This document shows, one piece after another, positions 8,849-19,689 of a stretch of 64,000 bases of DNA. The translations under genes and the position numbers were made by a program. Under the pieces are notes generated by a model, which worked only from the letters and a program-made list of their open reading frames with translations, did no database searches and was not told where the DNA came from. How positions within the stretch are numbered: the stretch's first letter is position 1; every line of letters starts with the position of its first letter. Location of the stretch: the NCBI RefSeq assembly GCF_000949865.1, contig NZ_JWJH01000020.1:1-64000 (forward strand), in the 5' to 3' direction. The stretch is from Rhizobium nepotum 39/7 (lineage in GTDB: Bacteria > Pseudomonadota > Alphaproteobacteria > Rhizobiales > Rhizobiaceae).

Positions 8849-9249
8849 GAATTTCCTTATCTGCCGCGAGACGAGAGTTCCGGCTTGGCGTAATCATTCC
8901 ATTGTTTTGAAACGGAAAACGGTGATTTCATCGCGCTTTCTCGTGTCGCGAAAAAGCACCTTCGCGCGCGAAGTAAACCATTCGTTAAACTTAACGGCTT
9001 ATGAATTTCCGATGCGAAGTCGGCATCGTGCGGGCTTCTCCCATTGACGCCCATAGTGTCCCATGGTATCCCAAATGCACACCACACTGGGTCGTGTTTT
9101 TGACCCGCAATCGCTGAAACGAGTGAGGAGCCTGCAAGGGGCTGCTACAGGGCATGTCGCCCTGGCGCTTGGCGATGTGTCGTGCGTACCGGTGTTATCT
9201 GTGGGGCGGGTGATCTGCTTTGCGGAAAGCGGTTTTGGCGAGTTGAGTA
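8849..9249. other. Intergenic control region upstream of mraZ
   Basis: 401 bases without a credible gene. It contains TTAA motifs at 8985 and 8991 (CtrA-like half-sites), a TTGACG at 9044, and the MraZ repeats at 9040-9073. Frames crossing it show no family resemblance. Confidence 0.6.
9040..9073 (-). promoter_or_regulatory. MraZ operator: four TGGG boxes, 10-base period
   Basis: CCCA occurs at 9040, 9050, 9060 and 9070. On the minus strand this reads TGGGA, TGGGA, TGGGC, TGGGA, each followed by 5 bases. MraZ, the repressor encoded first in the cluster, is known to bind TGGGN repeats with 5-base spacers upstream of its own gene. A TTGACG -35-like element (9044-9049) lies inside the array, so binding could block the promoter. 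It is 177 bases before the mraZ start. Confidence 0.8.
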
Positions 9250-9690
9250 ATGGACCGCTTTTTATCGAACGTAACGAACAGGATCGACGCCAAGGGGCGC
9301 GTTTCGGTTCCGTCTCCGTTTCGTTCGGTGCTGGCGCAGCGTGGCATTCAGGAGCTTTATTGTCTTCAGGATTTCGCGTTCCCGGCAATCAGTGTCGGCG
9401 GTCCGGATTTGCTGGAGCGCTACGAGCGGCAGATTGCGTCCATGGATGCTTTCTCGCCGGAGGCGAACGCAATGTCGCTGCTGGTTCACGGCGGCGGCGT
9501 TTTCATGAAGCTCGACCAGGAAGGTCGATTGATGGTGACGGATTTCGTTCGGGAATTTACCGGCATATCCACCGATGTCACCTTCGTTGGACGAGCGGAT
9601 CATTTTCAGCTTTGGCAACCGCAGGCGTTTTTGGCGGCGCAGGCGGCAGCAAGAGCGGGGCGCGGTTTTTCGGCTGCACGCCCCGCATAG
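9250..9690 (+). CDS. mraZ: Transcriptional regulator MraZ
   Basis: A 146-residue protein with two SpoVT/AbrB-like repeats: [13 protein letters not shown] (residues about 12-24) and [17 protein letters not shown] (about 91-107). MraZ forms ring-shaped oligomers and autorepresses the dcw operon through TGGG repeats, which are present upstream at 9040-9073. It is the first gene of the mraZ-to-murB arm, with rsmH starting 14 bases after its stop. Confidence 0.93.
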   Translation: MDRFLSNVTNRIDAKGRVSVPSPFRSVLAQRGIQELYCLQDFAFPAISVGGPDLLERYERQIASMDAFSPEANAMSLLVHGGGVFMKLDQEGRLMVTDFVREFTGISTDVTFVGRADHFQLWQPQAFLAAQAAARAGRGFSAARPA

Positions 9691-9704
9691 GACGGGGACA
9701 CGGA

Positions 9705-10730
9705 ATGACGGCGAATTCTGGCGGGCGATCTTCTGATGCCGGTGACGGACCTCAGCGTCACATCCCGGTATTGCTTCGCGAAGTGATCGCTGCGCTCGAA
9801 CCCGCATCCGGAAAAATCATCCTCGACGGCACTTTCGGCGCCGGCGGCTACACCCAGGCAATTCTCGACCACGGCGCCAACGTCATCGCGCTCGACCGCG
9901 ATCCGAACGCGATCGCCGGCGGCCAGGCCATGGTTGCCGCAAATGACGGCAGGCTTGTTCTTATTCAATCGCAATTCTCCGATCTGGCTGCGCATGCGCC
10001 GGAAGGCGGCCTCGACGGCGTGGTTCTCGATATCGGCGTTTCCTCCATGCAGATTGACGAGGCCGAGCGCGGGTTTTCCTTTCAGAGGAACGGTCCCCTC
10101 GATATGCGCATGTCCAGTTCCGGCGTCTCGGCGGCGGATGTGGTCAATCGTGCCAAGGTTGGCGATCTTATCCGTATCTTCGGTTTTCTCGGTGAGGAAA
10201 AGCAGCCGGGCCGCATCGCCCGCGCCATCGAGAAGAGGCGGGCGGATGAGCCCTTCCGCACCACGCGCGATCTGGCTGGCCTCATAGAAATCGTCACGCC
10301 GCGCAAGGCGAAAGACAAGATCCATCCCGCAACACGGGTGTTTCAGGCGCTTCGCGTTTTCGTCAATGACGAACTGGGCGAACTGGCGCAGGCCCTGTTT
10401 GCCGCCGAACGGGCTTTGAAGCCCGGCGGTCGTCTGGTTGTCGTCACGTTTCATTCGCTCGAAGACCGCATCGTCAAGAAATTCTTCTCCGAACGTTCCG
10501 GAAAGGCTGCCGGTTCCCGCCATCTGCCGATGGTGGAAGACAAGCCCGCCATTTTCGAAAATATCGGCAAGCCGATGATCGCCGCAAGCGACGAGGAGGC
10601 GGAGATCAATCCACGCGCCCGTTCGGCCAAGCTGCGGGCAGGCCTGCGCACGACGGCGCCGGCGCGTGCGGCGGATTTTTCGATTTTCGAGCTTCCCGAT
10701 CTCGCCAGCCTTGAAAAAATGGGAGGCTGA
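9705..10730 (+). CDS. rsmH: 16S rRNA (cytosine-1402-N4)-methyltransferase
   Basis: A 341-residue SAM-dependent enzyme (also called MraW) that methylates N4 of C1402 in 16S rRNA. Visible motifs are RHIPVLL (about residue 18), the SAM loop [10 protein letters not shown] (about 41-50), and the C-terminal [11 protein letters not shown] block. The ATG at 9705 follows mraZ by 14 bases; a longer frame reading back to 9063 is rejected because it has no conserved residues before this point. ftsL follows after one base. Confidence 0.93.
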   Translation: MTANSGGRSSDAGDGPQRHIPVLLREVIAALEPASGKIILDGTFGAGGYTQAILDHGANVIALDRDPNAIAGGQAMVAANDGRLVLIQSQFSDLAAHAPEGGLDGVVLDIGVSSMQIDEAERGFSFQRNGPLDMRMSSSGVSAADVVNRAKVGDLIRIFGFLGEEKQPGRIARAIEKRRADEPFRTTRDLAGLIEIVTPRKAKDKIHPATRVFQALRVFVNDELGELAQALFAAERALKPGGRLVVVTFHSLEDRIVKKFFSERSGKAAGSRHLPMVEDKPAIFENIGKPMIAASDEEAEINPRARSAKLRAGLRTTAPARAADFSIFELPDLASLEKMGG

Positions 10731-10731
10731 C

Positions 10732-11286
10732 ATGCTGCGCACGTTCGATGTCGTGTTGATGGGGGTCATGGTCGCTGCGGCTGTCGTGACCTATTCGATC
10801 AAGCACAAGACCGATCTGAAGCTGGAGCAGGTTCGCAAGCTCGAGACCGAAATCAAGCTCGAAAAAGACACGATCGATCTTCTACGGGCCGACTGGGCGC
10901 TGCTGACGCAGCCGAACCGTCTGCATCGTCTCGTGAATGCCTATCAGGACGAGCTTGGTCTTTCACCGACGCTGCCCACACAATTGGCGCAGCCGCGCGA
11001 GCTTCCCATGCTGCGCTCGCAATTGCCGCAACCGCCCGAGCCGGAAGGCATGAGTGTTGCGGATGTCATCGCCGCCGCCGTCAACGGTTCGAAACCCGGC
11101 GCGACGCTGGGCGGGGCCGCCAAAAAGAAATCGCCGCCCGCAGGCCAGATCGCCGTCAACGGCGCTCCTGTTCCGACACCCAGGGCGCGCGTTTCCCGTT
11201 CCACGGCGGCTCCGGCCGTTTCTGCTATCGCAGGCGATGAAGACGGCGATACGGATGCAACCATGACAGGATCGGTGAACCGCTGA
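10732..11286 (+). CDS. ftsL: Cell division protein FtsL
   Basis: A 184-residue single-pass inner-membrane divisome protein: a short N-terminus, a membrane helix at about residues 5-21 (VVLMGVMVAAAVVTYSI), then a coiled coil rich in Lys/Glu with LEQVRKLETEI. Position between rsmH and ftsI supports the call. The C-terminal half (about 95-184) is a Pro/Ala-rich tail absent from the roughly 120-residue E. coli protein. The stop and the ftsI start share the base A at 11286 (TGATG). Confidence 0.85.
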   Translation: MLRTFDVVLMGVMVAAAVVTYSIKHKTDLKLEQVRKLETEIKLEKDTIDLLRADWALLTQPNRLHRLVNAYQDELGLSPTLPTQLAQPRELPMLRSQLPQPPEPEGMSVADVIAAAVNGSKPGATLGGAAKKKSPPAGQIAVNGAPVPTPRARVSRSTAAPAVSAIAGDEDGDTDATMTGSVNR

Positions 11287-13028
11287 TGTCTTTTCTCTCC
11301 CGCGCCATGGTTTTGAAGAGCAAGGCTCACTTTTCCGCCAGCACCAACGGTGTTCATACGGACCATGCTGCTTTCGAGGGCGCCCGCAAGAAGAGGGCGA
11401 CCCAGGCGAAAAGCCGGGTCGGCCTTATCTTTTTCGGCTTCATTGTTTTTTACGGCATCGTTGGCGGACGTCTGGTGCAATACGGTCTTGCCGAGCAGGA
11501 AACGGTTTCGAGCATCGCCCCCGCTGACCGGCTGATGGCTTCGCGTCCCGACCTTCTCGACCGTAACGGCGAGGTGCTGGCGACCGATATCCGCACCGTC
11601 TCGCTGTTTGCCGAGCCGCATCGCATCGTCGATATCGACGAAGCCATCGAAAAACTGCGCACCGTCCTGCCGGACCTCGACCAGCGCGGCACCTATCAGA
11701 AGCTTTCCTCCAATTCGCGCTTCCAGTGGCTGCGCCGTCAGCTGACGCCGAAGCAGCAGAGCCAGATCCTTGCGCTCGGCATTCCCGGCGTCGGTTTCCG
11801 CCCGGAAAAGCGCCGCTTTTATCCCGGCGGCCCGACAGCCGCCCATATTGTCGGTCACGTCAACATCGACAATCGCGGCGTGGCCGGCATGGAACGTTAT
11901 GTCGATAGTCAGGGGCTTGCCGATCTGACGGCGCTTGGCATGACCAGCGATCAGCCGCTGGAGCCGGTGAAGCTTTCGATTGATCTGCGTGTGCAGTCCA
12001 TCGTGCGCGAAGTGGTCACTTCCGCCATCGCCAAGTTCCAGGCAATCGGCGCGGGCGCTGTGGTCATGGATGTGCACACCGGCGAAATCCTCGCCATGGC
12101 CTCGGTGCCGGATTACGATCCGAACAACCCGGCCGAAGGCGCGAAGGAGGGCTGGCTCAACCGCATGTCGAACGGCACGTTCGAAATGGGCTCCACCTTC
12201 AAATCCTTCACCATCGCCATGGGTCTTGATTCGGGCCGTGTCCGTCTTGGCGATACTTTCGATGCGCGGTATCCGATCCGCATCGGCGGCTTCACCATCA
12301 AGGACTTCCACGGCAAGGGACGGCTTCTTTCCGTGCCGGAAATCTTCCAGTTCTCGTCCAATATCGGTACGGCCAAGATCGCCGATACGGTCGGCACGGA
12401 AGGCCATAAGGAGTTTCTGACGCGCCTCGGCCTTTTAACCCGGATGCAGACGGAATTGCCGGAAGTGGCGATGCCGTCGCAGCCGCGCGAATGGAAGAAG
12501 ATCAACTCCATCACCATCTCTTTCGGCCACGGCGTTTCGACGACGCCGCTGCAGACGGCGGTTGCCGGTGCGGCACTCGTCAATGGCGGCAAGCTGATCG
12601 AACCAACTTTCCTGCCGCGCACTCGTGAACAGGCGGATCTGGTGGCCAAGCAGGTTCTGAAACCCACCACCAGCAAGGACATGCGTTTCCTGTTCGAATG
12701 GAACGGCGTCAACGGTTCCGGCCGCAACGCGCGTGTCGATGGTTTCAACGTCGGCGGCAAGACGGGCACGGCGGACAAGGTCGTCAACGGCCGTTACGTG
12801 CACGACAAGAACTTCAATGCCTTCCTGTCGGCATTCCCGATCGACAATCCGCAATATGTGGTGCTGACCTTCATCGACGAACCGAAGACGGACAAGGGCA
12901 ATGGCGCGGCACTTGCCGGTACGTCTGCGGCGCCGATGGTGCATGATATCATTACCCGCACGGCGGCGGTGCTGGGCGTGAAGCCGAATTTCGGCAAGGA
13001 TGGCTCGGCCTTGCTCGTGTCTTATTGA
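11286..13028 (+). CDS. ftsI: Septal peptidoglycan transpeptidase (PBP3)
   Basis: A 580-residue class B penicillin-binding protein that cross-links septal peptidoglycan. It has one membrane helix (about residues 46-64), a pedestal domain beginning at [10 protein letters not shown], and a transpeptidase domain with the active-site STFK (Ser303, Lys306), SSN (Ser357-Asn359) and KTGT (from Lys492) motifs. It follows ftsL with a one-base overlap. The C-terminus ends in a short Ala/Lys-rich stretch after the TPase fold. Confidence 0.95.
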   Translation: MSFLSRAMVLKSKAHFSASTNGVHTDHAAFEGARKKRATQAKSRVGLIFFGFIVFYGIVGGRLVQYGLAEQETVSSIAPADRLMASRPDLLDRNGEVLATDIRTVSLFAEPHRIVDIDEAIEKLRTVLPDLDQRGTYQKLSSNSRFQWLRRQLTPKQQSQILALGIPGVGFRPEKRRFYPGGPTAAHIVGHVNIDNRGVAGMERYVDSQGLADLTALGMTSDQPLEPVKLSIDLRVQSIVREVVTSAIAKFQAIGAGAVVMDVHTGEILAMASVPDYDPNNPAEGAKEGWLNRMSNGTFEMGSTFKSFTIAMGLDSGRVRLGDTFDARYPIRIGGFTIKDFHGKGRLLSVPEIFQFSSNIGTAKIADTVGTEGHKEFLTRLGLLTRMQTELPEVAMPSQPREWKKINSITISFGHGVSTTPLQTAVAGAALVNGGKLIEPTFLPRTREQADLVAKQVLKPTTSKDMRFLFEWNGVNGSGRNARVDGFNVGGKTGTADKVVNGRYVHDKNFNAFLSAFPIDNPQYVVLTFIDEPKTDKGNGAALAGTSAAPMVHDIITRTAAVLGVKPNFGKDGSALLVSY

Positions 13029-13087
13029 TTGTTAGAGCTTATGATGTTCCGGCGATTCGCGCCGGGGGGACAAGACGGACACAGTCG

Positions 13088-14557
13088 ATGAATTTGCGAG
13101 ATATATCCGGGGCGGCGTTTCCGGAATTGAATGAATTGCTCCTGTCTGAGATCGGGGCGATCGAAATCGGGGGGATAACCGCAGACAGCCGCAGGGCTGC
13201 GCCCGGCAGCCTGTTCGTGGCGGTTGCGGGAACCAAGGCGGATGGCGCGGCCTATGTGCGGGACGCGGTCGCCAAGGGTGCGGTCGCCATTGTCTCCGGA
13301 CATGCGCTAGACGCCGATGTGCCGGTGCTTTCCGTTACGGACCCGCGCCTCTATCTTTCGCTTGCCGCTTCCCGTTTTTACGGAAAACAGCCTGAAACCA
13401 TGGTTGCCGTCACCGGTACTGCGGGAAAGACGTCCGTTGCCTCCTTCGTGCGGCAAATCTGGGCTTTCGCTGGCCATGCCGCCGCACAGATCGGCACGAC
13501 GGGCGTGATCGCTCCCGGTCGCGAAGATTACGGTGCGCTCACTACGCCCGACCCGGTAACGTTGCATGCGCTTCTGGCCGAGCTTGCCTCCGAAGGTGTG
13601 ACACATGCGGCCATGGAGGCTTCGAGCCACGGCCTCGACCAGCGTCGTCTCGATGGCGTGAAGCTCGCTGCCGCCGGGTTTACCAATCTCGGCCGCGACC
13701 ACATGGATTATCACCCGACAATCGAGGACTACATGGCCGCGAAGATGCGGCTGTTCGATACGTTGATGGAAAAGGGTGCGCCTGCGGTGATCTTTGCCGA
13801 CGACCTGTGGTCGGAGCAGGCAATCCGTGCTGCGCGCGAAGCAGGTCTCGATGTGCGTACCGTCGGCCGCAAGGGCGATTACCTGACATTGAAGCGGGTA
13901 GAGCATTTCCGCCACAAGCAGCTGATCGAAGTGCATCATGACGGCGTGATCCAGGAGGTCGACATTCCTCTGGCCGGTGATTTTCAGGTGGCCAATGCGC
14001 TCGTCGCTGCCGGTCTTGCCATGTCCACCGGCGTTTCCGTCGCAACGGCCATGAAGGCGCTTGAAAAGCTGATCGGCGCTGCCGGTCGTCTGGAACTCGT
14101 TGGCCAGACCAGAAACGGCGCACTTGCCTATGTGGATTATGCCCACAAGCCGGATGCGCTGGAGAATGTGCTGACCTCGGTCAGGCCCTTTACCTCCGGT
14201 CGTATCATCACCGTCTTCGGCTGCGGCGGCGACCGTGACAAGGGCAAGCGCCCGATCATGGGCGAGGTTGCGACACGCCTTTCCGACATCGTCATCGTCA
14301 CCGACGACAATCCACGTTCGGAAGACGCCGCAACGATCCGTTCCGAGGTGATAGTGGCGGCGCCGGGTGCATTGGAGATCGGCGACAGGGCAGAGGCGAT
14401 CCGCCATGCGGTATCGCTGCTTTCGAACGGCGATACGCTGATCGTCGCGGGCAAGGGGCATGAAGAGGGGCAGATCGTCGGTTCCGTGACGCTGCCGTTT
14501 TCCGATCATGAACAGGTGCGCGCTGCGCTGGCAGGGCTGGAAGGATTGAAGATTTGA
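13088..14557 (+). CDS. murE: UDP-MurNAc-L-Ala-D-Glu:meso-DAP ligase
   Basis: A 489-residue Mur ligase. ATP-loop [10 protein letters not shown] (about residues 114-123), central-domain [10 protein letters not shown] and a C-terminal domain carrying [12 protein letters not shown] is the signature for meso-diaminopimelate instead of lysine. The start at 13088 gives the usual length; an in-frame frame back to 13025 overlaps ftsI and lacks conservation. It overlaps murF by 4 bases. Confidence 0.95.
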   Translation: MNLRDISGAAFPELNELLLSEIGAIEIGGITADSRRAAPGSLFVAVAGTKADGAAYVRDAVAKGAVAIVSGHALDADVPVLSVTDPRLYLSLAASRFYGKQPETMVAVTGTAGKTSVASFVRQIWAFAGHAAAQIGTTGVIAPGREDYGALTTPDPVTLHALLAELASEGVTHAAMEASSHGLDQRRLDGVKLAAAGFTNLGRDHMDYHPTIEDYMAAKMRLFDTLMEKGAPAVIFADDLWSEQAIRAAREAGLDVRTVGRKGDYLTLKRVEHFRHKQLIEVHHDGVIQEVDIPLAGDFQVANALVAAGLAMSTGVSVATAMKALEKLIGAAGRLELVGQTRNGALAYVDYAHKPDALENVLTSVRPFTSGRIITVFGCGGDRDKGKRPIMGEVATRLSDIVIVTDDNPRSEDAATIRSEVIVAAPGALEIGDRAEAIRHAVSLLSNGDTLIVAGKGHEEGQIVGSVTLPFSDHEQVRAALAGLEGLKI

Positions 14558-15987
14558 ATTGGTTATGGACAGTCGCCGAGATGATCGCCGTGACGGCAGG
14601 GCGTCCCGTCGGGAACCTGCCGGCCGGGATCACCGGCATTTCCATCGACAGCCGGACTGTCAAAGCCGGCGAGGCCTTTTTCGCGATCAAGGGCGACCGG
14701 GTCGACGGCCATGACTATACGAGTTTTGCCGTCGCCAACGGGGCCGGTCTTCTGGTCGTGGCCGAAGGCAAGCTGCCGGCTCTTGGCCGCCTGACCGTGC
14801 CGATGATCGTCGTGGAGGATGTTCTTGCCGCACTCGGCAAACTCGCCATCGCGGCGCGTGAAAGAACCACGGCGCGGATCATCGCGGTGACCGGTTCTGT
14901 CGGCAAGACGACGACGAAGGAGATGCTGCGGCAGGCTCTGGAGCCCTCGGGCAGGGTCCATGCGGCGGTGGCCTCCTTCAACAACCATTGGGGCGTGCCG
15001 CTGACGCTGGCGCGCATGCCCGCCGACACCGAATTCGGTGTGTTCGAAGTCGGTATGAACCATTCCGGCGAAATCCGCCCGCTGGTCAAGATGGTGCGGC
15101 CGCATGTGGCGATCATCACGACGATCGCAGCGGCCCATCTCGGCAATTTCAAGAACATAGAAGAGATCGCCAGCGCCAAGGCGGAGATATTCGAAGGGCT
15201 GGAGGAGGGCGGTTCCGTCATCCTCAACCGCGACAACGCCCAGTTCGAGCAACTTGAAGAAGCGGCGCAGGAGCAGGGTATCGAGCATATCCTCACCTTC
15301 GGCCAGCACGCCAAGGCGGATTTCCGGCTTGCCGATTTCGAAAGCACGCCCACCGGCTCGACCATCTGGGCGATCCTGAACGGCGAGACGAGCGAATTGC
15401 ACCTGAACGTTCCTGGCCGGCACATTGCCGACAATGCCATGGCCGTGCTGGGTGCCGTTGCCGTCACCGGCGCCAATCTCGACCGTGCCTTCGAGGCACT
15501 GGGAACGCTTGAGGCGGTGAAAGGGCGCGGCCAACGCCATCGCCTGACGATAGATGGCGGGTCCTTCCTGCTGATCGACGAAAGCTACAACGCCAATCCC
15601 GCCTCCATGCGGGCGGCGATTGCCGTGCTTGCGGAAACGGAGACTCAAGGTTATGGCCGGCGCGTTGCCGTTCTCGGCGACATGCTGGAGATGGGCGAAT
15701 TCTCGGCTCGGCTGCATGAGGAACTGGCCGGACCGCTGCTGGCCGGCGGTATCGAACATGTCTGGCTGGCGGGGGAGGCGATGGCCGCCCTTCGCGACGC
15801 GCTTCCGGACAGCGTGACGGTCATCTGGTTCCCGACGACAGCGGAACTGGCCGATTTTGCCCTGCAATGGGTGCAACCGGGAGACGCGCTGATGGTAAAA
15901 TCGTCACTTGGGCTGGGTTTCGGCAAGATTGTCGCGGCACTGCTTGACAAGTATCCGGCATTCCCCGAGACGGAACGCCACGTCTGA
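14554..15987 (+). CDS. murF: UDP-MurNAc-tripeptide:D-Ala-D-Ala ligase
   Basis: A 477-residue Mur ligase that adds D-Ala-D-Ala to the tripeptide precursor. ATP loop [11 protein letters not shown] (about residues 112-122), [18 protein letters not shown] and [11 protein letters not shown] are all family motifs. The best start is an unusual TTG at 14554 overlapping the murE stop, because the N-terminal WLWT segment of family members is encoded right after it; the next ATG (14581) would remove that segment. Confidence 0.92.
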   Translation: MNWLWTVAEMIAVTAGRPVGNLPAGITGISIDSRTVKAGEAFFAIKGDRVDGHDYTSFAVANGAGLLVVAEGKLPALGRLTVPMIVVEDVLAALGKLAIAARERTTARIIAVTGSVGKTTTKEMLRQALEPSGRVHAAVASFNNHWGVPLTLARMPADTEFGVFEVGMNHSGEIRPLVKMVRPHVAIITTIAAAHLGNFKNIEEIASAKAEIFEGLEEGGSVILNRDNAQFEQLEEAAQEQGIEHILTFGQHAKADFRLADFESTPTGSTIWAILNGETSELHLNVPGRHIADNAMAVLGAVAVTGANLDRAFEALGTLEAVKGRGQRHRLTIDGGSFLLIDESYNANPASMRAAIAVLAETETQGYGRRVAVLGDMLEMGEFSARLHEELAGPLLAGGIEHVWLAGEAMAALRDALPDSVTVIWFPTTAELADFALQWVQPGDALMVKSSLGLGFGKIVAALLDKYPAFPETERHV

Positions 15988-16010
15988 AATAGCCTTTTGA
16001 AAGGGCAATT

Positions 16011-17111
16011 ATGCTGATCTGGCTCGTCGAACTGTCGGATAAAATTCAACTCTTCAACCTCTTCCGGTACATCACCTTCCGGACGGGTGCGGCGATGTTC
16101 ACCTCCGCGTTGATCGTCTTCCTGTTCGGACCGGCGATCATCAACTCGTTGCGCGTGCGCCAGGGCAAGGGCCAGCCGATCCGCGCCGATGGACCGCAGA
16201 CGCATTTCAAGAAAGCCGGAACGCCGACCATGGGCGGGCTGATGATCCTTGCGGGTATCCTTGGCGGTTCGCTGCTGTGGGGCGACCTTTCGAATGTCTA
16301 TGTCGTGGCCGTTCTGATGGTGACGCTCGGCTTCGGGGCGATCGGCTTTTACGATGATTATCTGAAGGTGACGAAGCAGAGCGACAAGGGTTTCTCGGGC
16401 AAGGCGCGCCTCGGTATCGAGTTCGTGATCGCGGCGATCGCCGTTTTCTTCATGATGAAGATGGCGCTTGCTTCCGCGCCGCATGGCGGCACGCTCGGAA
16501 GCTCCATCGCCTTTCCGTTCTTCAAGGAATTCGTGATCAATCTCGGCTATTTCTTCGTGCTGTTCGGTGCTTTCGTGATCGTCGGTGCAGGCAATGCGGT
16601 GAACCTGACAGACGGCCTCGATGGTCTTGCGATCGTGCCTGTCATGATTGCCGCCGCGACTTTCGGCGTGATCGCCTATCTCGCCGGTAACGCGGTTTTC
16701 GCCAATTACCTGCAGATCAATTTCGTGCCCGGCACGGGTGAACTCGCCGTCATCGTCGGTGCGGTGGTCGGCGCTGGTCTCGGTTTCCTGTGGTTCAATG
16801 CGCCACCCGCCGCAATCTTCATGGGCGATACGGGTTCGCTGGCGCTTGGTGGCCTCATCGGCTCCATCGCGGTCGCCACCAAGCACGAGATCGTCATGGT
16901 CATCGTCGGCGGTCTGTTCGTGATTGAAACGCTGTCGGTCATCATCCAGGTCTTCTGGTTCAAGCGTACCGGCAGACGTGTTTTCCTGATGGCGCCTATC
17001 CACCATCATTTCGAGAAAAAGGGCTGGACGGAAAGCCAGGTGGTTATCCGTTTCTGGATCATCTCCGTGGGTCTTGCGCTGCTCGGCCTCGCCACCCTGA
17101 AGCTGAGGTGA
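16011..17111 (+). CDS. mraY: Phospho-MurNAc-pentapeptide translocase
   Basis: A 366-residue polytopic membrane enzyme that makes lipid I from UDP-MurNAc-pentapeptide and undecaprenyl phosphate. About ten hydrophobic helices. Catalytic motifs: FYDDYLKV (Asp-Asp pair, about residues 115-122), [13 protein letters not shown] (about 196-208) and the HHHFEKKG loop near residue 330. murD begins 3 bases after the stop. Confidence 0.96.
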   Translation: MLIWLVELSDKIQLFNLFRYITFRTGAAMFTSALIVFLFGPAIINSLRVRQGKGQPIRADGPQTHFKKAGTPTMGGLMILAGILGGSLLWGDLSNVYVVAVLMVTLGFGAIGFYDDYLKVTKQSDKGFSGKARLGIEFVIAAIAVFFMMKMALASAPHGGTLGSSIAFPFFKEFVINLGYFFVLFGAFVIVGAGNAVNLTDGLDGLAIVPVMIAAATFGVIAYLAGNAVFANYLQINFVPGTGELAVIVGAVVGAGLGFLWFNAPPAAIFMGDTGSLALGGLIGSIAVATKHEIVMVIVGGLFVIETLSVIIQVFWFKRTGRRVFLMAPIHHHFEKKGWTESQVVIRFWIISVGLALLGLATLKLR

Positions 17112-17114
17112 GCA

Positions 17115-18524
17115 ATGATCCCGGTCACGTCGTTTAGAGGTAAGAAGGTTGCGCTTTTCGGGCTTGGCGGTTCGGGTCTCGTCACGGCCCGGGCGCTGGT
17201 TGCCGGCGGGGCCGATGTCGTTGCTTTCGACGACAATCCCGATAGCGTCGCCAAGGCGGAAGCCGAAGGCATAACGACAGCGGACCTTCGAACGATAGAC
17301 TGGCACTCCTTTTCATCTTTCGTGCTGGCGCCGGGCGTGCCGTTGACGCATCCGAAGCCGCATTGGTCGGTTGACCTTGCGCGGGCGGCGGGTGTCGAGG
17401 TCATCGGCGATATCGAGCTTTTCGTTCGCGAGCGCCGTGCCCATGCACCGGATTGCCCCTTCATCGCCATAACAGGCACGAACGGCAAGTCCACGACGAC
17501 GGCGCTGATTGCCCATATTCTCACATCATCGGGACGTGATACGCAGCTCGGCGGCAATATTGGCACAGCGGTGCTGAGCCTCGATCCGCCGAAAGCGGAA
17601 CGCTATTACGTTGTCGAATGCTCGTCCTACCAGATCGATCTGGCGCCGACGATCAATCCGACTGCCGGTATTCTGCTCAATCTCACGCCGGATCATCTCG
17701 ACCGGCACGGCACGATGCAGCATTATGCTGACGTCAAGGAACGGCTTGTGGCCGGCAGCGGCACGGCGATTGTCGGCGTGGATGACAGCTATTCCACGCT
17801 CATCGCCGACCGCATCGAACGCGCCGGCGTGAAGGTGGAGCGCATCTCGAAGCGTAATGTCGTTTCCGAAGGTCTTTATGCCGAAGGCAGCCGCATTTTC
17901 CGGGCGCATGGTGGCACTTCTTCGCTGCTGGTCGATCTGGACGGTATCCAGACCCTTCGCGGCAGCCACAATGCGCAGAATGCGGCGGCTGCGATTGCCG
18001 CCTGCCTTGCCGTCGGGGTTTCCGAAGAGGACGTCCGTGCCGGTCTCAAATCCTTCCCCGGCCTCAAACATCGCATGCAGCCGGTTGGCCGACGCGGTAA
18101 TGTCACCTTCGTCAACGACAGCAAGGCCACCAATGCAGATGCCGCAGCACCGGCTTTGTCGAGCTATGAGCGCATCTACTGGATCGCCGGCGGCCTGCCG
18201 AAGGCGGGCGGCATAGCCAGCCTTTCGCCGCTGTTTCCACACATCGCCAAGGCCTATCTGATCGGCGAGGCGGCGGCGGAATTTGCGGCGACGCTTGGCG
18301 AGGCCGTGCCTTACGAAATCTCCGGCACGCTGGACAAAGCGGTCCAGCATGCGGCAGCGGATGCGGAAAAAGACGCGACGGCCGGAAATATCGTGATGTT
18401 GTCCCCGGCTTGCGCAAGCTTCGATCAATATAAGAACTTTGAAATCAGAGGTGATTCGTTCGTCGCGCAGGTTGCTGCGCTCGATGGCATGACGATGCTG
18501 GTTCACTCTGGAAAAGGGGGCTGA
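17115..18524 (+). CDS. murD: UDP-MurNAc-L-alanine:D-glutamate ligase
   Basis: A 469-residue cytosolic Mur ligase. N-terminal Rossmann-like [14 protein letters not shown] loop [11 protein letters not shown] (about residues 121-131), LDRHGTM and the C-terminal [10 protein letters not shown] motif are all visible. It sits in the standard mraY-murD-ftsW order, with ftsW starting 4 bases after its stop. Confidence 0.95.
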   Translation: MIPVTSFRGKKVALFGLGGSGLVTARALVAGGADVVAFDDNPDSVAKAEAEGITTADLRTIDWHSFSSFVLAPGVPLTHPKPHWSVDLARAAGVEVIGDIELFVRERRAHAPDCPFIAITGTNGKSTTTALIAHILTSSGRDTQLGGNIGTAVLSLDPPKAERYYVVECSSYQIDLAPTINPTAGILLNLTPDHLDRHGTMQHYADVKERLVAGSGTAIVGVDDSYSTLIADRIERAGVKVERISKRNVVSEGLYAEGSRIFRAHGGTSSLLVDLDGIQTLRGSHNAQNAAAAIAACLAVGVSEEDVRAGLKSFPGLKHRMQPVGRRGNVTFVNDSKATNADAAAPALSSYERIYWIAGGLPKAGGIASLSPLFPHIAKAYLIGEAAAEFAATLGEAVPYEISGTLDKAVQHAAADAEKDATAGNIVMLSPACASFDQYKNFEIRGDSFVAQVAALDGMTMLVHSGKGG

Positions 18525-18528
18525 GGCC

Positions 18529-19683
18529 ATGGTAAGCCGAGTTGATCGCGGTCCGGTCGCGGAGTGGTTCTGGACGATCGACCGTTTCTTTCTGGCGGCG
18601 TTCATCGCGCTGATGGGCATCGGCCTGATGCTGTCATTCGCGGCATCGCCGGCGGTTGCCGAACGTATCGGTCTCAACAGCTTCTTCTTCGTGGAACGTC
18701 AGGCGATGTTCATGGTGCCGTCGCTGGCGATCATGGTCGGTCTTTCCTTTCTGTCGCCGCGTCAGGTCAGGCGCGTGGCAGTGATGATGCTGATTGCTGC
18801 GCTGCTGATGATGATTTTCGCGCTCTTTTTCGGCATCGAGGTCAAGGGCGCGCGGCGCTGGATTTCCATCGGCACCTTTTCGATCCAGCCGTCGGAATTC
18901 ATGAAGCCCGCTTTCGTCATCGTCTGCGCATGGCTGTTTGCCGAACGGGCGCGTCATCCTGAAATTCCGGGCAATCTTTTCGCCATCATCACCTTCGGCA
19001 TCGTGGCGGCGCTTCTGATCGCCCAGCCCGACTTCGGTCAGACCATCCTGACATCCGTGGTATGGGGCGGCATGTTCTTCATGGCCGGCGTGCCGTGGTT
19101 CTGGATCGTCGTACTCGGTGGCCTCGGCGTTGCCGGCATCGTCTCCGCCTATCTGCTCCTGCCGCACGTTGCCGGCCGTATCGACCGTTTCTGGACCGGT
19201 GAGGGCGATACTTTCCAGGTGGATACGGCGCGCGAAGCGATCATTCGCGGCGACTGGTTTGGCCGTGGACCGGGTGAGGGCATCGTCAAGCGGATCATTC
19301 CCGACAGCCATACCGACTTCATCTTCTCGGTGGCGGCGGAAGAATTCGGCATCGTTTTCTGCATGTTCCTGGTGTTGATCTTCGCTTTCATCGTGCTGCG
19401 CGGCCTGTCGCACGCCTTCAGGGAAAAGGACGATTTCTGCCGTTTTGCCGTCGCCGGCTTGGTGCTGCAGATCGGCATGCAGTCGATGATCAACATTGGC
19501 GTCAATCTGGAACTGATGCCCGCCAAGGGCATGACTCTGCCGCTGATTTCCTATGGCGGTTCGTCGATGATGGCGATCTGCGTCACGGCGGGCTTCCTTC
19601 TGGCGCTGACCCGCCACAGACCGGAAAAGAGGGCGCAGGAGCGCAGCTTCTTTCGCGTCGGTTCCGGCGTCCCAGCGGAGTAA
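18529..19683 (+). CDS. ftsW: SEDS peptidoglycan glycosyltransferase FtsW
   Basis: A 384-residue polytopic (about ten helices) SEDS protein, the glycan polymerase partner of FtsI in the divisome. Signatures: KGARRWISIG near residue 106, PSEFMKPA, QPDFGQTIL (with the conserved Asp) and LPLISYGGSSM near the end. The murG start abuts its stop, giving tight coupling. Confidence 0.94.
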   Translation: MVSRVDRGPVAEWFWTIDRFFLAAFIALMGIGLMLSFAASPAVAERIGLNSFFFVERQAMFMVPSLAIMVGLSFLSPRQVRRVAVMMLIAALLMMIFALFFGIEVKGARRWISIGTFSIQPSEFMKPAFVIVCAWLFAERARHPEIPGNLFAIITFGIVAALLIAQPDFGQTILTSVVWGGMFFMAGVPWFWIVVLGGLGVAGIVSAYLLLPHVAGRIDRFWTGEGDTFQVDTAREAIIRGDWFGRGPGEGIVKRIIPDSHTDFIFSVAAEEFGIVFCMFLVLIFAFIVLRGLSHAFREKDDFCRFAVAGLVLQIGMQSMINIGVNLELMPAKGMTLPLISYGGSSMMAICVTAGFLLALTRHRPEKRAQERSFFRVGSGVPAE

Positions 19684-19689
19684 ATGATC

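Noticed and set aside
8436..8897. Open frames inside rnpB, on both strands
   Set aside because: The region folds as RNase P RNA with P1 and P4 pairings intact.
9063..10730. Extended rsmH frame beginning at 9063
   Set aside because: The added 214 codons cover mraZ in another frame and contain no conserved residues; rsmH starts at 9705.
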